DNA of 64,000 bases from positions 1 through 64,000 of the forward strand of contig CAJQPP010000047.1 in NCBI GenBank assembly GCA_905480235.1, written 5' to 3'. The DNA comes from an uncultured Pirellulaceae bacterium (GTDB lineage Bacteria; Planctomycetota; Planctomycetia; Pirellulales; Pirellulaceae). A model generated the notes under the pieces. It did not search any database. It worked only from the letters and a program-made list of their open reading frames with translations, and was not told where the DNA came from. The number at the start of each line of letters is the position of its first letter. The first letter of the stretch is position 1. Made by a program: the position numbers and the translations under genes. This document shows, one piece after another, positions 52,678-61,206 of this stretch.

Positions 52678-55566
52678 CTAATGTGTCAGGAATTCGTCTA
52701 GGTTCAAAATCACGTTGGCTACGATGACCAGGGAAGCAAGGTGCGGGTGTTGTGACTCCGCATGTTGATTCGCGAATGCTCCCAACATGAGTCGTGCCTC
52801 TGCCGGGGTTTCTGTGTATTGCTCGAGCGATTTTTGATACAGATTCAACAGCGTGGGGATTTTGGCAGGCTCGGCCGCCCGGACTAACGCCATTTCCAAG
52901 CCTCGGCTAATCTGCAGTGCAGGCGTGTCCGCCTGGCTCATTTGAATTGCTAAAGCTTGAGCGGCCTCGACAAACGCTTCATCATTCAATGTCATAAATG
53001 ATTGCAACGGGGTATTCGTATTGATCCGTCGCATACTGCAGACATCGCGAGTCGAGGTATCGAATGTTTCGAACAGAGGATGCGGTTGGCTGCGTTTAAG
53101 GAACGTGTAAATCGAACGTCGATAACGATCCTCACCCGGACTCACGGTCCAGACATCGGCACCGGCGAAAGCATTGGTGACTTGTTTGATGGGGTTGGGG
53201 GGATAGACGGGCGGTCCATACATTTTATCGCTCAACAATCCGGATACGGCCAGCGCTTGGTCTCGAATAGTCTCAGCGGGCAGGCGAAACCGCGGGCCTC
53301 GCGCCCAATACGTATTGCTGGGATCAGCCTGCAATTTTTCAGCCGTTGTTTTACTGGCTTGTCGGTAGGTACGCGACATTACCATTTGTTTGAGGGAACG
53401 CTGAATGTCCCATGCATGAGACTGCAAATCGGTAGCCAGCCAATCCAGTAAATCGGGATGAGAGGGTGGCGAACCCTGCGTGCCGAAATCTTCTTCGGTG
53501 ACTACCAAACCTTTGCCAAATAAACGTGACCACAATCGATTGACGGCGACGCGGGAAGTAAGCGGGTTGTCAGTCTGCAACAACCAACGGGCCAAGCCCA
53601 AGCGGTTGATGGGGTAATCCGGTGAGAATTCGTGAAAAGAGACAGGCACTTTCGCCGTCACGGGGTCGCCCAGATTTTGGAAATTACCGCGTTTCATCAA
53701 ATGGGTTTGGCGACGTTTTTCCTCCGGCAGTTCGGCCAGGATGGGTACCTTTACCTCTGCATTACGTTGTTTCACTAACCGCTGGAGTTGTTGTTTTAGC
53801 GGTTCCAATTGATCGCGTTGGAATTTTTCGACGGCTCCCGGCGTGGTCGTATAGGAAAACCGAATGCGTCCGCCATTGCTCCGCGGCCATTGACTGTTGA
53901 ACACCAGTTGCACGGATATCTCGCGTTCCTTTTTGGGAACCAATGGGTCTTTGAATTCGACTATTGCCGTGCGACGTTTTCCGAAACCCTCGGTTGGGTG
54001 ATGCACGGCCCAACCCAACGCTTCGTTCGCGTCGGCAATTTGCGATCGAATGAGGTGCACGGGTTCAAATCCCTTTTGCGAATAATCGGCCGCGGCTTTT
54101 GCCAGCGGTTGATTTTGACCCTCCGTCGATACGTTGACTTGCGTCAAGACCACTGCGCCGTCGGGACCGCGGCCGACACGTCCTGCGTGATAGGCATCTG
54201 GTAGTAATTCAATTCGAATTGCCGTGATGGGCTTGTCGAGCTGCGGCGTGAATTTCAAATCCCATGTTTCGTTGTCGGGATTGAGGCCGCTGGCTTGGAT
54301 TGATAAATCTGATTGTGGTTCCAGCGTGGTGCCTTGCTGGCTGGCCCAGGCCACTGGATGCAAGGGTTGCCAGAGGTGCGGTTGCTCCCGCTGTTGTTTT
54401 CGTAACGCGGCAATCTTCTCATCCCACGCCTCTATCTTTGCGTTCAAGCCGATGGGTCTTAGCCCCAGCAGCGGGGTCTCGTTAGGGCGATCGGCATCGG
54501 CGGTTTGGTTAAAAAAGTCCAGGAATTGGTAATACTCGGTGTGGCTGATCGGATCGTATTTGTGTGAATGGCATTCGGCACAACGCATGGTCAGGCCCAT
54601 CCATGTATTGAACGTGGTGCTGATTCGATCTTTGACAGCGATCGTACGGAACTCTTCGTCGTTCGTTCCGCCCTCGTTATTGTTGAGGGTGTTGCGGTGA
54701 AATGCCGTTGCCAAGCGTTGTTCGGTACTAGGATCGGGGAGAAGATCACCAGCAATGATCTCGGTGGTGAATAGATCAAACGGTTTGTTTTCGTTAAGCG
54801 ATTGAATTAACCAGTCACGCCAAGGCCATATGGTACGGTTTTCGTCGCTGGCGTATCCGACCGTGTCAGCGTATCGTGCCAGATCCAACCACATGGATGC
54901 CCAATGTTCCCCGTAGGCAGGTGAACTCAACAGCTCATCCACGAGAGCTTCATAAGTCCTTTCGTTGGGCTGGGCAACAAAACGCTCAACCATTTCTCGA
55001 CTGGGGGGAAGCCCGGTCAGATCTAAAGCCAGACGCCGAATCAACCGAGCTGGATCGGCAGCTTCATTGGGCTGCCATCCGCGGCTTTGTAATTCCCGAT
55101 AAATGAAGGCATCGATAGGTTGTTTCGCCCAAGGCTGGTTTGGCAGCGAGGGAATGGCTGGTTGCATGGGCGTCTTGAAAGCCCAGTGTTTTTGAAACGC
55201 AGCGCCTTCGCTGATCCATTGCCTTAACGAATCAATTTCCTGCTTCGTTAACCGCGCCCCGTGGTCTTCTGGAGGCATCGGGTCGTCATCAGACATGATT
55301 CGCAGCATCAATTCACTGGCTTGCGGATCGCCGGGAACGACGGCAGCGTAATCCCCCAGATCAGCGGTGGCACCGGCGAAAGTATCCAGCCGTAAATCGG
55401 CTTCCCGACTTGCCTCATCAGGCCCGTGGCACGAGCTGCAATGACGGGACAGGATCGGGCGTATTTGACGGTTGAAATCGATTTGCCCGCAGATGATTCC
55501 AGGACTGGCCCAAATCATCAGCCAGCCAATCAACGGAACTGTAAATTTATTTACGCGCATGCTCAT
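52678..55566 (-). CDS. PSD1-type exported protein: PSC1 cytochrome + DUF1549 + DUF1553
   Basis: 962-residue secreted protein with signal peptide (TVPLIGWLMIWASPGIICGQ). The cytochrome domain has the heme motif CSSCHGPDEA near residue 43, and the DHGARLTKQEIDSLRQW ending. DUF1549 follows (RRLALDLTGLPPSREMV, LNNNEGGTNDEEFR, CAECHSHKYDPIS), then a linker and carbohydrate-binding-like region, then DUF1553 (SRVAVNRLWSRLFGKGLV, RTYRQASKTT, FDTSTRDVCSMRR). It lacks the WD40 propeller of the giant gene at 26099. Usual partner of DUF1501 proteins, and expanded in planctomycetes that use sulfated polysaccharides; mechanism unproven. First gene of the operon. Confidence 0.94.
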   Translation of the reverse strand: MSMRVNKFTVPLIGWLMIWASPGIICGQIDFNRQIRPILSRHCSSCHGPDEASREADLRLDTFAGATADLGDYAAVVPGDPQASELMLRIMSDDDPMPPEDHGARLTKQEIDSLRQWISEGAAFQKHWAFKTPMQPAIPSLPNQPWAKQPIDAFIYRELQSRGWQPNEAADPARLIRRLALDLTGLPPSREMVERFVAQPNERTYEALVDELLSSPAYGEHWASMWLDLARYADTVGYASDENRTIWPWRDWLIQSLNENKPFDLFTTEIIAGDLLPDPSTEQRLATAFHRNTLNNNEGGTNDEEFRTIAVKDRISTTFNTWMGLTMRCAECHSHKYDPISHTEYYQFLDFFNQTADADRPNETPLLGLRPIGLNAKIEAWDEKIAALRKQQREQPHLWQPLHPVAWASQQGTTLEPQSDLSIQASGLNPDNETWDLKFTPQLDKPITAIRIELLPDAYHAGRVGRGPDGAVVLTQVNVSTEGQNQPLAKAAADYSQKGFEPVHLIRSQIADANEALGWAVHHPTEGFGKRRTAIVEFKDPLVPKKEREISVQLVFNSQWPRSNGGRIRFSYTTTPGAVEKFQRDQLEPLKQQLQRLVKQRNAEVKVPILAELPEEKRRQTHLMKRGNFQNLGDPVTAKVPVSFHEFSPDYPINRLGLARWLLQTDNPLTSRVAVNRLWSRLFGKGLVVTEEDFGTQGSPPSHPDLLDWLATDLQSHAWDIQRSLKQMVMSRTYRQASKTTAEKLQADPSNTYWARGPRFRLPAETIRDQALAVSGLLSDKMYGPPVYPPNPIKQVTNAFAGADVWTVSPGEDRYRRSIYTFLKRSQPHPLFETFDTSTRDVCSMRRINTNTPLQSFMTLNDEAFVEAAQALAIQMSQADTPALQISRGLEMALVRAAEPAKIPTLLNLYQKSLEQYTETPAEARLMLGAFANQHAESQHPHLASLVIVANVILNLDEFLTH

Positions 55567-55706
55567 AATTTCATTATCGCAGGAAAATCAAGCGATGGAA
55601 TGCCGAGCGGTCTGAAAATCAACTTTCCGAGCGAACGCTATAAATCGTTCAAGGCGTGTAAAAACAGGGGCGCGTTTTGCGTCGCTCTAGTATCGAGAGC
55701 CGTCAT

Positions 55707-56099
55707 TTAGGTGGCAGAGGAGCGGTGAAAATGGACATGCCGCCATTCCCCGTCCTGTTTTTCCCAGACCCGCGTCTCCTCCCAATGGCCGGTGCTGGGG
55801 GTGCCATCGGTTCCCATCCGTTGTTGCAAACGGACGTAACTGATGATCGCGACATCTTTCCCCGGAAATCTGACGTGCGGTGCAGCGATCGTGGTATTCA
55901 CGGCCATGCGGTGAGATAGGTTGTCAAAATAGAATTGGTGAAATTCCATGCCGTGCACCAGTTGGCCGCGTGCTTCGGGTTCGAAACAGCTGAGCGAAGG
56001 ATCACACATCTTTTTATACGCATCCCAGTCACCGGCAGCGATGCTTTCCAGCAAACTCTGGGTGCGTGCCACGATTTCCGCTGCTTGTTGATCACTCAT
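55707..56099 (-). CDS. SnoaL/NTF2-like protein (CaMKII association-domain type)
   Basis: 130-residue cone-fold protein of the NTF2/SnoaL superfamily, closest to the CaMKII association-domain group (EIVARTQSLLESIAAGDWDAYKKM, then SCFEPEARGQLVHGMEFHQFYFD and the C-terminal TRVWEKQDGEWRHVHFHRS). No catalytic residues are recognised; these domains often bind a small ligand or act as assembly modules. Its start overlaps the end of folA by 8 bp (56092-56099), so it is the third cistron of the thyA-folA unit. A link to folate metabolism is only contextual. Confidence 0.85.
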   Translation of the reverse strand: MSDQQAAEIVARTQSLLESIAAGDWDAYKKMCDPSLSCFEPEARGQLVHGMEFHQFYFDNLSHRMAVNTTIAAPHVRFPGKDVAIISYVRLQQRMGTDGTPSTGHWEETRVWEKQDGEWRHVHFHRSSAT

Positions 56100-56592
56100 T
56101 GCGCTCGGTCTTCCGTACGTAGTTTTCGAATGTAAAAGGATATTGGTTTTTTTCGTCGGAGTCGTGAGCCGTTGATTCGACCAACTTCCATTGCTCCCAA
56201 TCTATTTTTGGAAAATGCGTATCGCCTGGAAGCTCGACGTGAATCCGGGTCGCATAAATTCGATCCGCCAAAGGCAAAGCGTGTTGATAAACTTGGCCGC
56301 CTCCCACCACGAAGATCTCTTCGTCAGCAGAGGCAAGTTCCAAAGCTTGTTCCAGGTCTGAGGCCAGCAATGCACCCGGCACTTCGTATTGGCCGTTTCG
56401 TGTCAAGATAATCGTTGTTCGACCTGGTAAAAGTCGTCCGATTGATTCATAGGTATTGCGACCCATGATCATCGGGTGACCCATGGTCAGACGTTTGAAT
56501 CGTTTCAGGTCTGCAGATAATCTCCAGGGCATATCTCCCTCGAAACCGATGACACTATTCTCGCTAAATGCCACAATGAGAGAGATTGTCAT
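56092..56592 (-). CDS. folA: Dihydrofolate reductase
   Basis: NADPH-dependent enzyme regenerating tetrahydrofolate, 166 aa. Features: [15 protein letters not shown] with Trp23 and catalytic acid Asp28, [12 protein letters not shown] (NADPH site), [11 protein letters not shown], and [13 protein letters not shown]. Start codon overlaps the thyA stop in an ATGA (56589-56592); its 3' end overlaps the next gene by 8 bp. The order thyA-folA is the usual one, because thymidylate synthase makes dihydrofolate. Confidence 0.96.
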   Translation of the reverse strand: MTISLIVAFSENSVIGFEGDMPWRLSADLKRFKRLTMGHPMIMGRNTYESIGRLLPGRTTIILTRNGQYEVPGALLASDLEQALELASADEEIFVVGGGQVYQHALPLADRIYATRIHVELPGDTHFPKIDWEQWKLVESTAHDSDEKNQYPFTFENYVRKTERNE

Positions 56593-57383
56593 ACGGCGAC
56601 CGGAGCCTTGATATGCGGGTGCGGATCGTAGCCCACGACTTCAAAATCTGCGAATTGGAAGTCAAAAATCGAAGTCACCTCGGGATTGATTTTCAAGCTG
56701 GGAAGCGAACGGGGTTCACGTGCCAACTGTTGGCGAGCTTGGTCAATATGATTGGAATACAAATGGGCATCGCCCAGCGTGTGTACAAAATCACCGGGCT
56801 GCAGTTGGGTGACTTGAGCCACCATCATGGTTAGCAGAGCGTACGAAGCGATATTGAAAGGGACGCCCAAAAAGACATCTGCGCTGCGCTGATACAGTTG
56901 GCAGGATAAGCGGTCGTTCGCCACATAAAACTGAAAAAGTGTATGACAGGGAGGCAGTTTCATGTGCGGGATTTCGGGCACGTTCCATGCGCTCACCAGC
57001 AATCTTCTGGAATCGGGAGTGTGCTTGATCATCTCAATGAGGTTGGAGATTTGATCGATGGTTTCCCCATCCGCACCCCGCCAAGATCTCCATTGGCTGC
57101 CATAAACGGGGCCCAGGTTTCCGTTTTCGTCGGCCCACTCATCCCAAATGGAGACACCATGCTCTTTTAAGTAAGCGATATTAGTGTCGCCGGTGAGAAA
57201 CCAGAGTAATTCGTGAATAATGGAGCGGAGGTGCAGCTTTTTTGTCGTGACTAAAGGGAATCCAGCGGATAAGTCGAATCGCATCTGGTGGCCAAAAATA
57301 CTGAACGTACCGGTACCGGTACGGTCCGATTTTTCGGTCCCGTGATCAAGAATGTGCTGCAAGAGGTCGTGGTACTGTCGCAT
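56589..57383 (-). CDS. thyA: Thymidylate synthase
   Basis: Converts dUMP to dTMP using methylenetetrahydrofolate. 264 aa, same length as E. coli ThyA. The nucleophile Cys146 is in [10 protein letters not shown], with the arginine pair in DSRRLLV, and the ligand-binding [19 protein letters not shown]. First gene of the thyA-folA-SnoaL-like operon; its stop overlaps the folA start. FolD, which supplies methylenetetrahydrofolate, is encoded 6 kb away. Confidence 0.97.
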   Translation of the reverse strand: MRQYHDLLQHILDHGTEKSDRTGTGTFSIFGHQMRFDLSAGFPLVTTKKLHLRSIIHELLWFLTGDTNIAYLKEHGVSIWDEWADENGNLGPVYGSQWRSWRGADGETIDQISNLIEMIKHTPDSRRLLVSAWNVPEIPHMKLPPCHTLFQFYVANDRLSCQLYQRSADVFLGVPFNIASYALLTMMVAQVTQLQPGDFVHTLGDAHLYSNHIDQARQQLAREPRSLPSLKINPEVTSIFDFQFADFEVVGYDPHPHIKAPVAV

Positions 57384-57733
57384 ACTCGGTTTTTATCGGC
57401 TTTTCCGTTTTGCCACAAGCATGGTGGGAATCTCGGAAACCGCGCTGCCATGACGAGAAAAGCCTGCTTTCCCAATGATTTTGGCTTACCAGGGGGTGAC
57501 ATGAGCTTTCATCAGGAAATTTTCAACAGCGGACAAAACTGTTTCTTCTGTTGCCGCTAGTACCTGCACCAGTTGAACAACCCGAGCGTATGCAAAACCA
57601 CTCACCGGAAACCGACGTGATGTCCGAAATTCTCCATAGCTGAGAACGGACTTTTCTATTTTAGGCGGCTGTGACGCAAGGATCGCGTCAGGATAACAAG
57701 CAAGTTTTCTTTCGCCACAAAGCAGGGTAGCTC
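57384..57733. other. 350-bp divergent spacer between thyA and the glycosyltransferase-like gene
   Basis: Divergent promoter region. On the plus strand GGGGGTG (57492-57498) stands just before an ATG at 57501 that opens a 19-codon frame rich in Cys (ends CFFCCR, stop at 57558-57560); coding use is unproven. A small stem TGACGC / GCGTCA (57672-57677, 57685-57690) lies 45 bp before the next gene. Nothing else is recognised. Confidence 0.4.
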
Positions 57734-58624
57734 ATGTCTTCATTGTCTGTCGTTGTGCCACGAGTTGGCACGGATGATCTTTTCGAACACACATTGGCCT
57801 CAATTCTTCGCTATCGCATGCCCCACCATCAGGTGATCGTCGTGCAAAGTGATTTACAGACCGATACTTACGGTCTCGAAGAAGAGGTGGAATTTGTAGA
57901 AGTAGCGGGTAAGCCAAATCTGGCTCGCTACTTTAATGCCATGTTGAATGTCGTCACGGGTGATGCAATCAACGTAATCCGGCCCGGTGTTGAGGTAACC
58001 CATCAGTGGTTTGCCCAAGGCGTTCGCTATTTACAGAGTGAATCGATCGGCAGCGTAGCCTGCTCATTGGTGGCCGCGAATTATCGCGACGAAATCATTT
58101 CTTGTGGCCTGCTCACAGGTCGTTCCATGTTGCCTCGCCACGCCACCCAATCCCGTCAGCGGCCATTGGGGCCAAGCAGCTGGGCAGGTCTTTATCGACG
58201 CAGTGTGCTGGAGGCGATTGGTCCCTTTGATGATTCCATCAGTGACGAGCTATTTGCGCTCGATTTGGGTCTCAGTATTCAAGGTTTGGGAGCCGATTGC
58301 GGTGTTATCACTGACCGAGTGTTAACTTTGGCTCGCCCCGAACTGTTGGATCTCGCAGCACGCTCGCGAACCGGGCGAGACGCGCAAAGAATGACACAAC
58401 GTCATCTGTCATCCGAAAATCAACGCATTGGCGGCCTGGTAGCCTTGGGCAGTGATTGCCTGACCAATCTTTGGAGGCCGAGTCGCTGGCAACAACTCGC
58501 GGGCCGATTGGCTGCCCGGAATAAACAAGCCGCAGACCGTGCGTTTAGCCGTCGCTTGGCGATTACCAAGCACGAGCTGTCAGCCGTCTCGCCGATGGAA
58601 AAACGCGGTCGTCGAGCCGCTTAA
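57734..58624 (+). CDS. Glycosyltransferase family 2-like protein
   Basis: 296-residue protein with the start of a GT-A fold (LSVVVPRVGTDDLFEHTLASIL) and features of a GT2-like enzyme: IRPGVEVTHQWFAQGVRYLQ in place of the usual DDD region, SSWAGLYRRSVLEAIGPFDD (the AxxFRR..GGFDE-like block). The expected DXD motif is not clearly present, so metal-dependent transferase activity is uncertain. No signal or membrane helix. AGGG lies 7 bp before the ATG. It is followed on the same strand by a large inverted repeat and a radical SAM gene, suggesting a linked but unknown modification pathway. Confidence 0.7.
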   Translation: MSSLSVVVPRVGTDDLFEHTLASILRYRMPHHQVIVVQSDLQTDTYGLEEEVEFVEVAGKPNLARYFNAMLNVVTGDAINVIRPGVEVTHQWFAQGVRYLQSESIGSVACSLVAANYRDEIISCGLLTGRSMLPRHATQSRQRPLGPSSWAGLYRRSVLEAIGPFDDSISDELFALDLGLSIQGLGADCGVITDRVLTLARPELLDLAARSRTGRDAQRMTQRHLSSENQRIGGLVALGSDCLTNLWRPSRWQQLAGRLAARNKQAADRAFSRRLAITKHELSAVSPMEKRGRRAA

Positions 58625-58734
58625 AAGGGCTCTCGATGAAAACGAAACCATGCGTACAGCCTCGCCAGGTCTGCGGACCTCGCGGGGCTTCTTGGTTTCG
58701 TTTGGGAAGCGGTTTGCCAGCTGCGAGCCCCTTT
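58623..58734. ncRNA. Long nested inverted repeat (structured RNA or small mobile element)
   Basis: Three nested blocks. Outer: AAAGGGCTC (58624-58632) with GAGCCCCTTT (58725-58734), one bulge. Middle: AAACGAAACCA (58640-58650) with TGGTTTCGTTT (58693-58703), 11 perfect pairs. Inner: 58658-58671 with 58776-equivalent 58676-58689, 13 of 14 positions paired (one G-U, one C-C mismatch) around a TGCG loop. It begins at the stop codon of the GT2-like gene. No T-run follows, so it is not a classic terminator. Strand cannot be decided. A MITE-like element is the alternative. Confidence 0.5.
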
Positions 58735-58871
58735 CCGGCGAGAATTTCGCGAAAACCGTTCAATCGCAGCCGGTTTCTGTGACAAGAAGAATCATCCGCC
58801 GGTTACCAACGGCTGTGGTATAATCTCGCCACTTACCAAACCCGCATCCCTCTTCTCGGAGTGATTTCCTC

Positions 58872-60164
58872 GTGTACTTTCGAATGGCCAAGCGAATGAT
58901 GCTTGAAACAGACAAGCGTCTGTTGTGGAAGCTGTTTTGGAATATGGGCGTAAAAGGCCTGCGTAGCGTCCAATTGCACAAACGTCGATTGAAACGTGGC
59001 GAGTTTTTTCCTCCGTATCTTTACATTTCGATTATCAACAGCTGCAACCTACGTTGCCAAGGTTGTTGGGTCGACGTGGCCCACAAACAAAATCGCATCG
59101 AGGTCGACGCGCTCAACCGCATGATCGACGAAGCCAAAGAGGTCGGTAACTCCTTTTTTGGTCTGTTGGGCGGAGAACCCCTCATGCACAAGGGGCTATT
59201 CGACGTCTTGGAAGCTCATCCGGACGCCTATTTTCAAGTTTTTACCAACGGGCATTTCATTACCGATGAGGTGGCTAAGCGATTTCGTAAATTAGGGAAC
59301 GTAACACCCCTTATCAGTGTCGAAGGGTCGGAGGTCGTCAGCGATCAGCGGCGTGGAAAAGCAGGCGTCCTGAATGCCACTATGGAGGGTCTGCAAAATT
59401 GTTTGAATAACAAGGTGATGACCGGCGTGTGCACGAGTCTGTGCCAAACGAACTACGAAGATTTACTGACCGAAGCCTGGGTTGATCGATTGATTGACAT
59501 GGGTGTTATGTATACCTGGTATCACATTTATCGACCGGTTGGCCCCGAGCCCTGTCCCGATCTGGCGCTGACCCCCGAACAACAACGTAAGGCTCGCCAA
59601 TTCGTCGTTGATATGCGTTGCAAGAAACCGATCATTGTGATCGACGCCTATTACGATGCCGACGGGAATGCTCTGTGCCCCGCGGCAACGGGTTTTACCC
59701 ATCACATTAATCCTTGGGGCGATATCGAGCCGTGTCCCATTATCCAATTTGCGACCGATTCGATTCATGATGAAAAGCCGCTGGCCGAAACCTTCAACAA
59801 TTCGGAGTTCCTCACCGATTTTCGCGCGGTGGCTGCGTCGGCAACGCGTGGCTGTATCGCTTTGGAAAGACCTGATCTGATTCAAAAACTGGTCCAAGCT
59901 CATGACGCCAAAGACTCAACGGCGCGGCACTCGGCGATTTCGGAACTACAAGCGGCCGGTCATCATCCCTCGCAGTATTCACCAGACTTGGAGCCGGTTC
60001 CCGAGCGTAGTTGGGCGTATCGGATTGCCAAAAAAATTGCATTCCACGATTATGGCGTGTATGAAACGCATTTCGATCCCTCCAGTTGGCAAGACCCGAG
60101 GCTGTCGTCAGACGCTCCCAAACCCGAACCGGAAGAGCCTAATCTCTATCAAATAGGCCATTAG
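58872..60164 (+). CDS. Radical SAM protein with SPASM-like C-terminal cysteines
   Basis: 430-residue radical SAM enzyme. The [4Fe-4S] cluster motif Cys58-x3-Cys62-x2-Cys65 lies in NSCNLRCQGCW, followed by the SAM-binding GGEP (LLGGEPLMHKG). The C-terminal half has a SPASM-like pattern (ALCPAATGFTHHINPWGDIEPCP, split, then TRGCIAL), implying one auxiliary cluster, but the spacing is not the full canonical SPASM. A GTG at 58872 is the likely start, with CGGAG upstream; an ATG four codons in (58884) is possible. Substrate unknown; no precursor peptide gene is visible nearby. A PDZ-redoxin gene follows after 112 bp. Confidence 0.86.
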   Translation: MYFRMAKRMMLETDKRLLWKLFWNMGVKGLRSVQLHKRRLKRGEFFPPYLYISIINSCNLRCQGCWVDVAHKQNRIEVDALNRMIDEAKEVGNSFFGLLGGEPLMHKGLFDVLEAHPDAYFQVFTNGHFITDEVAKRFRKLGNVTPLISVEGSEVVSDQRRGKAGVLNATMEGLQNCLNNKVMTGVCTSLCQTNYEDLLTEAWVDRLIDMGVMYTWYHIYRPVGPEPCPDLALTPEQQRKARQFVVDMRCKKPIIVIDAYYDADGNALCPAATGFTHHINPWGDIEPCPIIQFATDSIHDEKPLAETFNNSEFLTDFRAVAASATRGCIALERPDLIQKLVQAHDAKDSTARHSAISELQAAGHHPSQYSPDLEPVPERSWAYRIAKKIAFHDYGVYETHFDPSSWQDPRLSSDAPKPEPEEPNLYQIGH

Positions 60165-60276
60165 TTACTCGCAGAGATCATATCGGAAGTCTCGCTCGGG
60201 TTAGTTTATTGATGTTTATTTTATGCCGCCTCTGGTTTACCGTAGAAGCGTCATTTCATGATTAACAAGGCAAGAC

Positions 60277-61188
60277 ATGCGATCAATTCCGAACCTTAGG
60301 ACATCTTTGTGCCTGGCCGTATGCTTCGTCACCATGCTCGCAGGAACTGCTGGCAACGCATGGGGACAGCCGGCGACGCTACTAAAAAGTAAAGAGCAAC
60401 GTGTCATGACGGGGGTCCGTTTTGACGGCAATACTTCTACGGTCAGCATGGTCATTAAGGGAGGACCTGCTGCCAAAGCGGGCATCAAGATCGGCGATGA
60501 GATTCTTTCGGTGGATGAGAAATATATTATCCAACCTGTCGACATGTTGGACGCCTTTGCAAATAAACTTCCCGGTGAAGTCGTCAAGCTAGAGGTCAGA
60601 CGCAAAAACCAATACATTTTCTTCGATCTCAGGCTGGTTGAAGTGCGCAAGGGAAATGTCGAAATCAATGATGATGGCACTGTAAAAGATCTCGACGAAC
60701 CAGGCCTGATGGATGAGCCAGCGCCAGAATTAGCGGTCAACGAATGGAGTGGTATTCCCAAGGGCCTGTCAGCCCGCTTGGAATCCAATCGCGGCAAAGT
60801 CATTTGTTTGTTGTTATTTCAGGCCGATTGCGAATGGACACGGGAGGTTGGTCTACCTGAATTAAAAGCGATTCAGGAGGCCTTTGCAGACGACCCGGAA
60901 GTTCTTCTTATGGCCATTCACACGCCTTTCCGCAACTTCGATAAGAACACCTACAGCAATGCCCGTCAATTAGTTGAAGAAATTGATGTGGATGTGCCTG
61001 TCGGACATGATGGTAGTGCGAACAAGCGTTCGGTGACGTACGACGCCTATCGTGCGTATGGCACTCCGTGGTTCGTCGTGGTGGACAAACAAGGCATGGT
61101 TCGTTTCAACGACGTCAGTCTACCCTTAGAAGATGCAACCAAGCTTTTTAGAAAGCTTAAGCGTCAAAAAGAAAGCGACGGAAACTAA
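60277..61188 (+). CDS. Exported PDZ domain - thioredoxin-fold fusion
   Basis: 303 aa: signal peptide (first ~30 residues, ending AWGQ), PDZ domain (~40-120: STVSMVIKGGPAAKAGIKIGDEIL), an acidic linker and a thioredoxin/redoxin-like domain (~150-300: VICLLLFQADCEWTRE, TPWFVVVDKQGMVRF, cis-Pro in YGTPW). The redox site is Cys185-Glu-Trp-Thr, a single-cysteine CxxT variant and not CxxC. The PDZ part may bring the domain to a partner protein. Function could be peroxidase-like, reductase-like or non-redox; not decidable here. Single gene, convergent with the ferredoxin gene (18 bp apart). Confidence 0.84.
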   Translation: MRSIPNLRTSLCLAVCFVTMLAGTAGNAWGQPATLLKSKEQRVMTGVRFDGNTSTVSMVIKGGPAAKAGIKIGDEILSVDEKYIIQPVDMLDAFANKLPGEVVKLEVRRKNQYIFFDLRLVEVRKGNVEINDDGTVKDLDEPGLMDEPAPELAVNEWSGIPKGLSARLESNRGKVICLLLFQADCEWTREVGLPELKAIQEAFADDPEVLLMAIHTPFRNFDKNTYSNARQLVEEIDVDVPVGHDGSANKRSVTYDAYRAYGTPWFVVVDKQGMVRFNDVSLPLEDATKLFRKLKRQKESDGN

Positions 61189-61206
61189 ACCAGTATCTCG
61201 CGGGGT

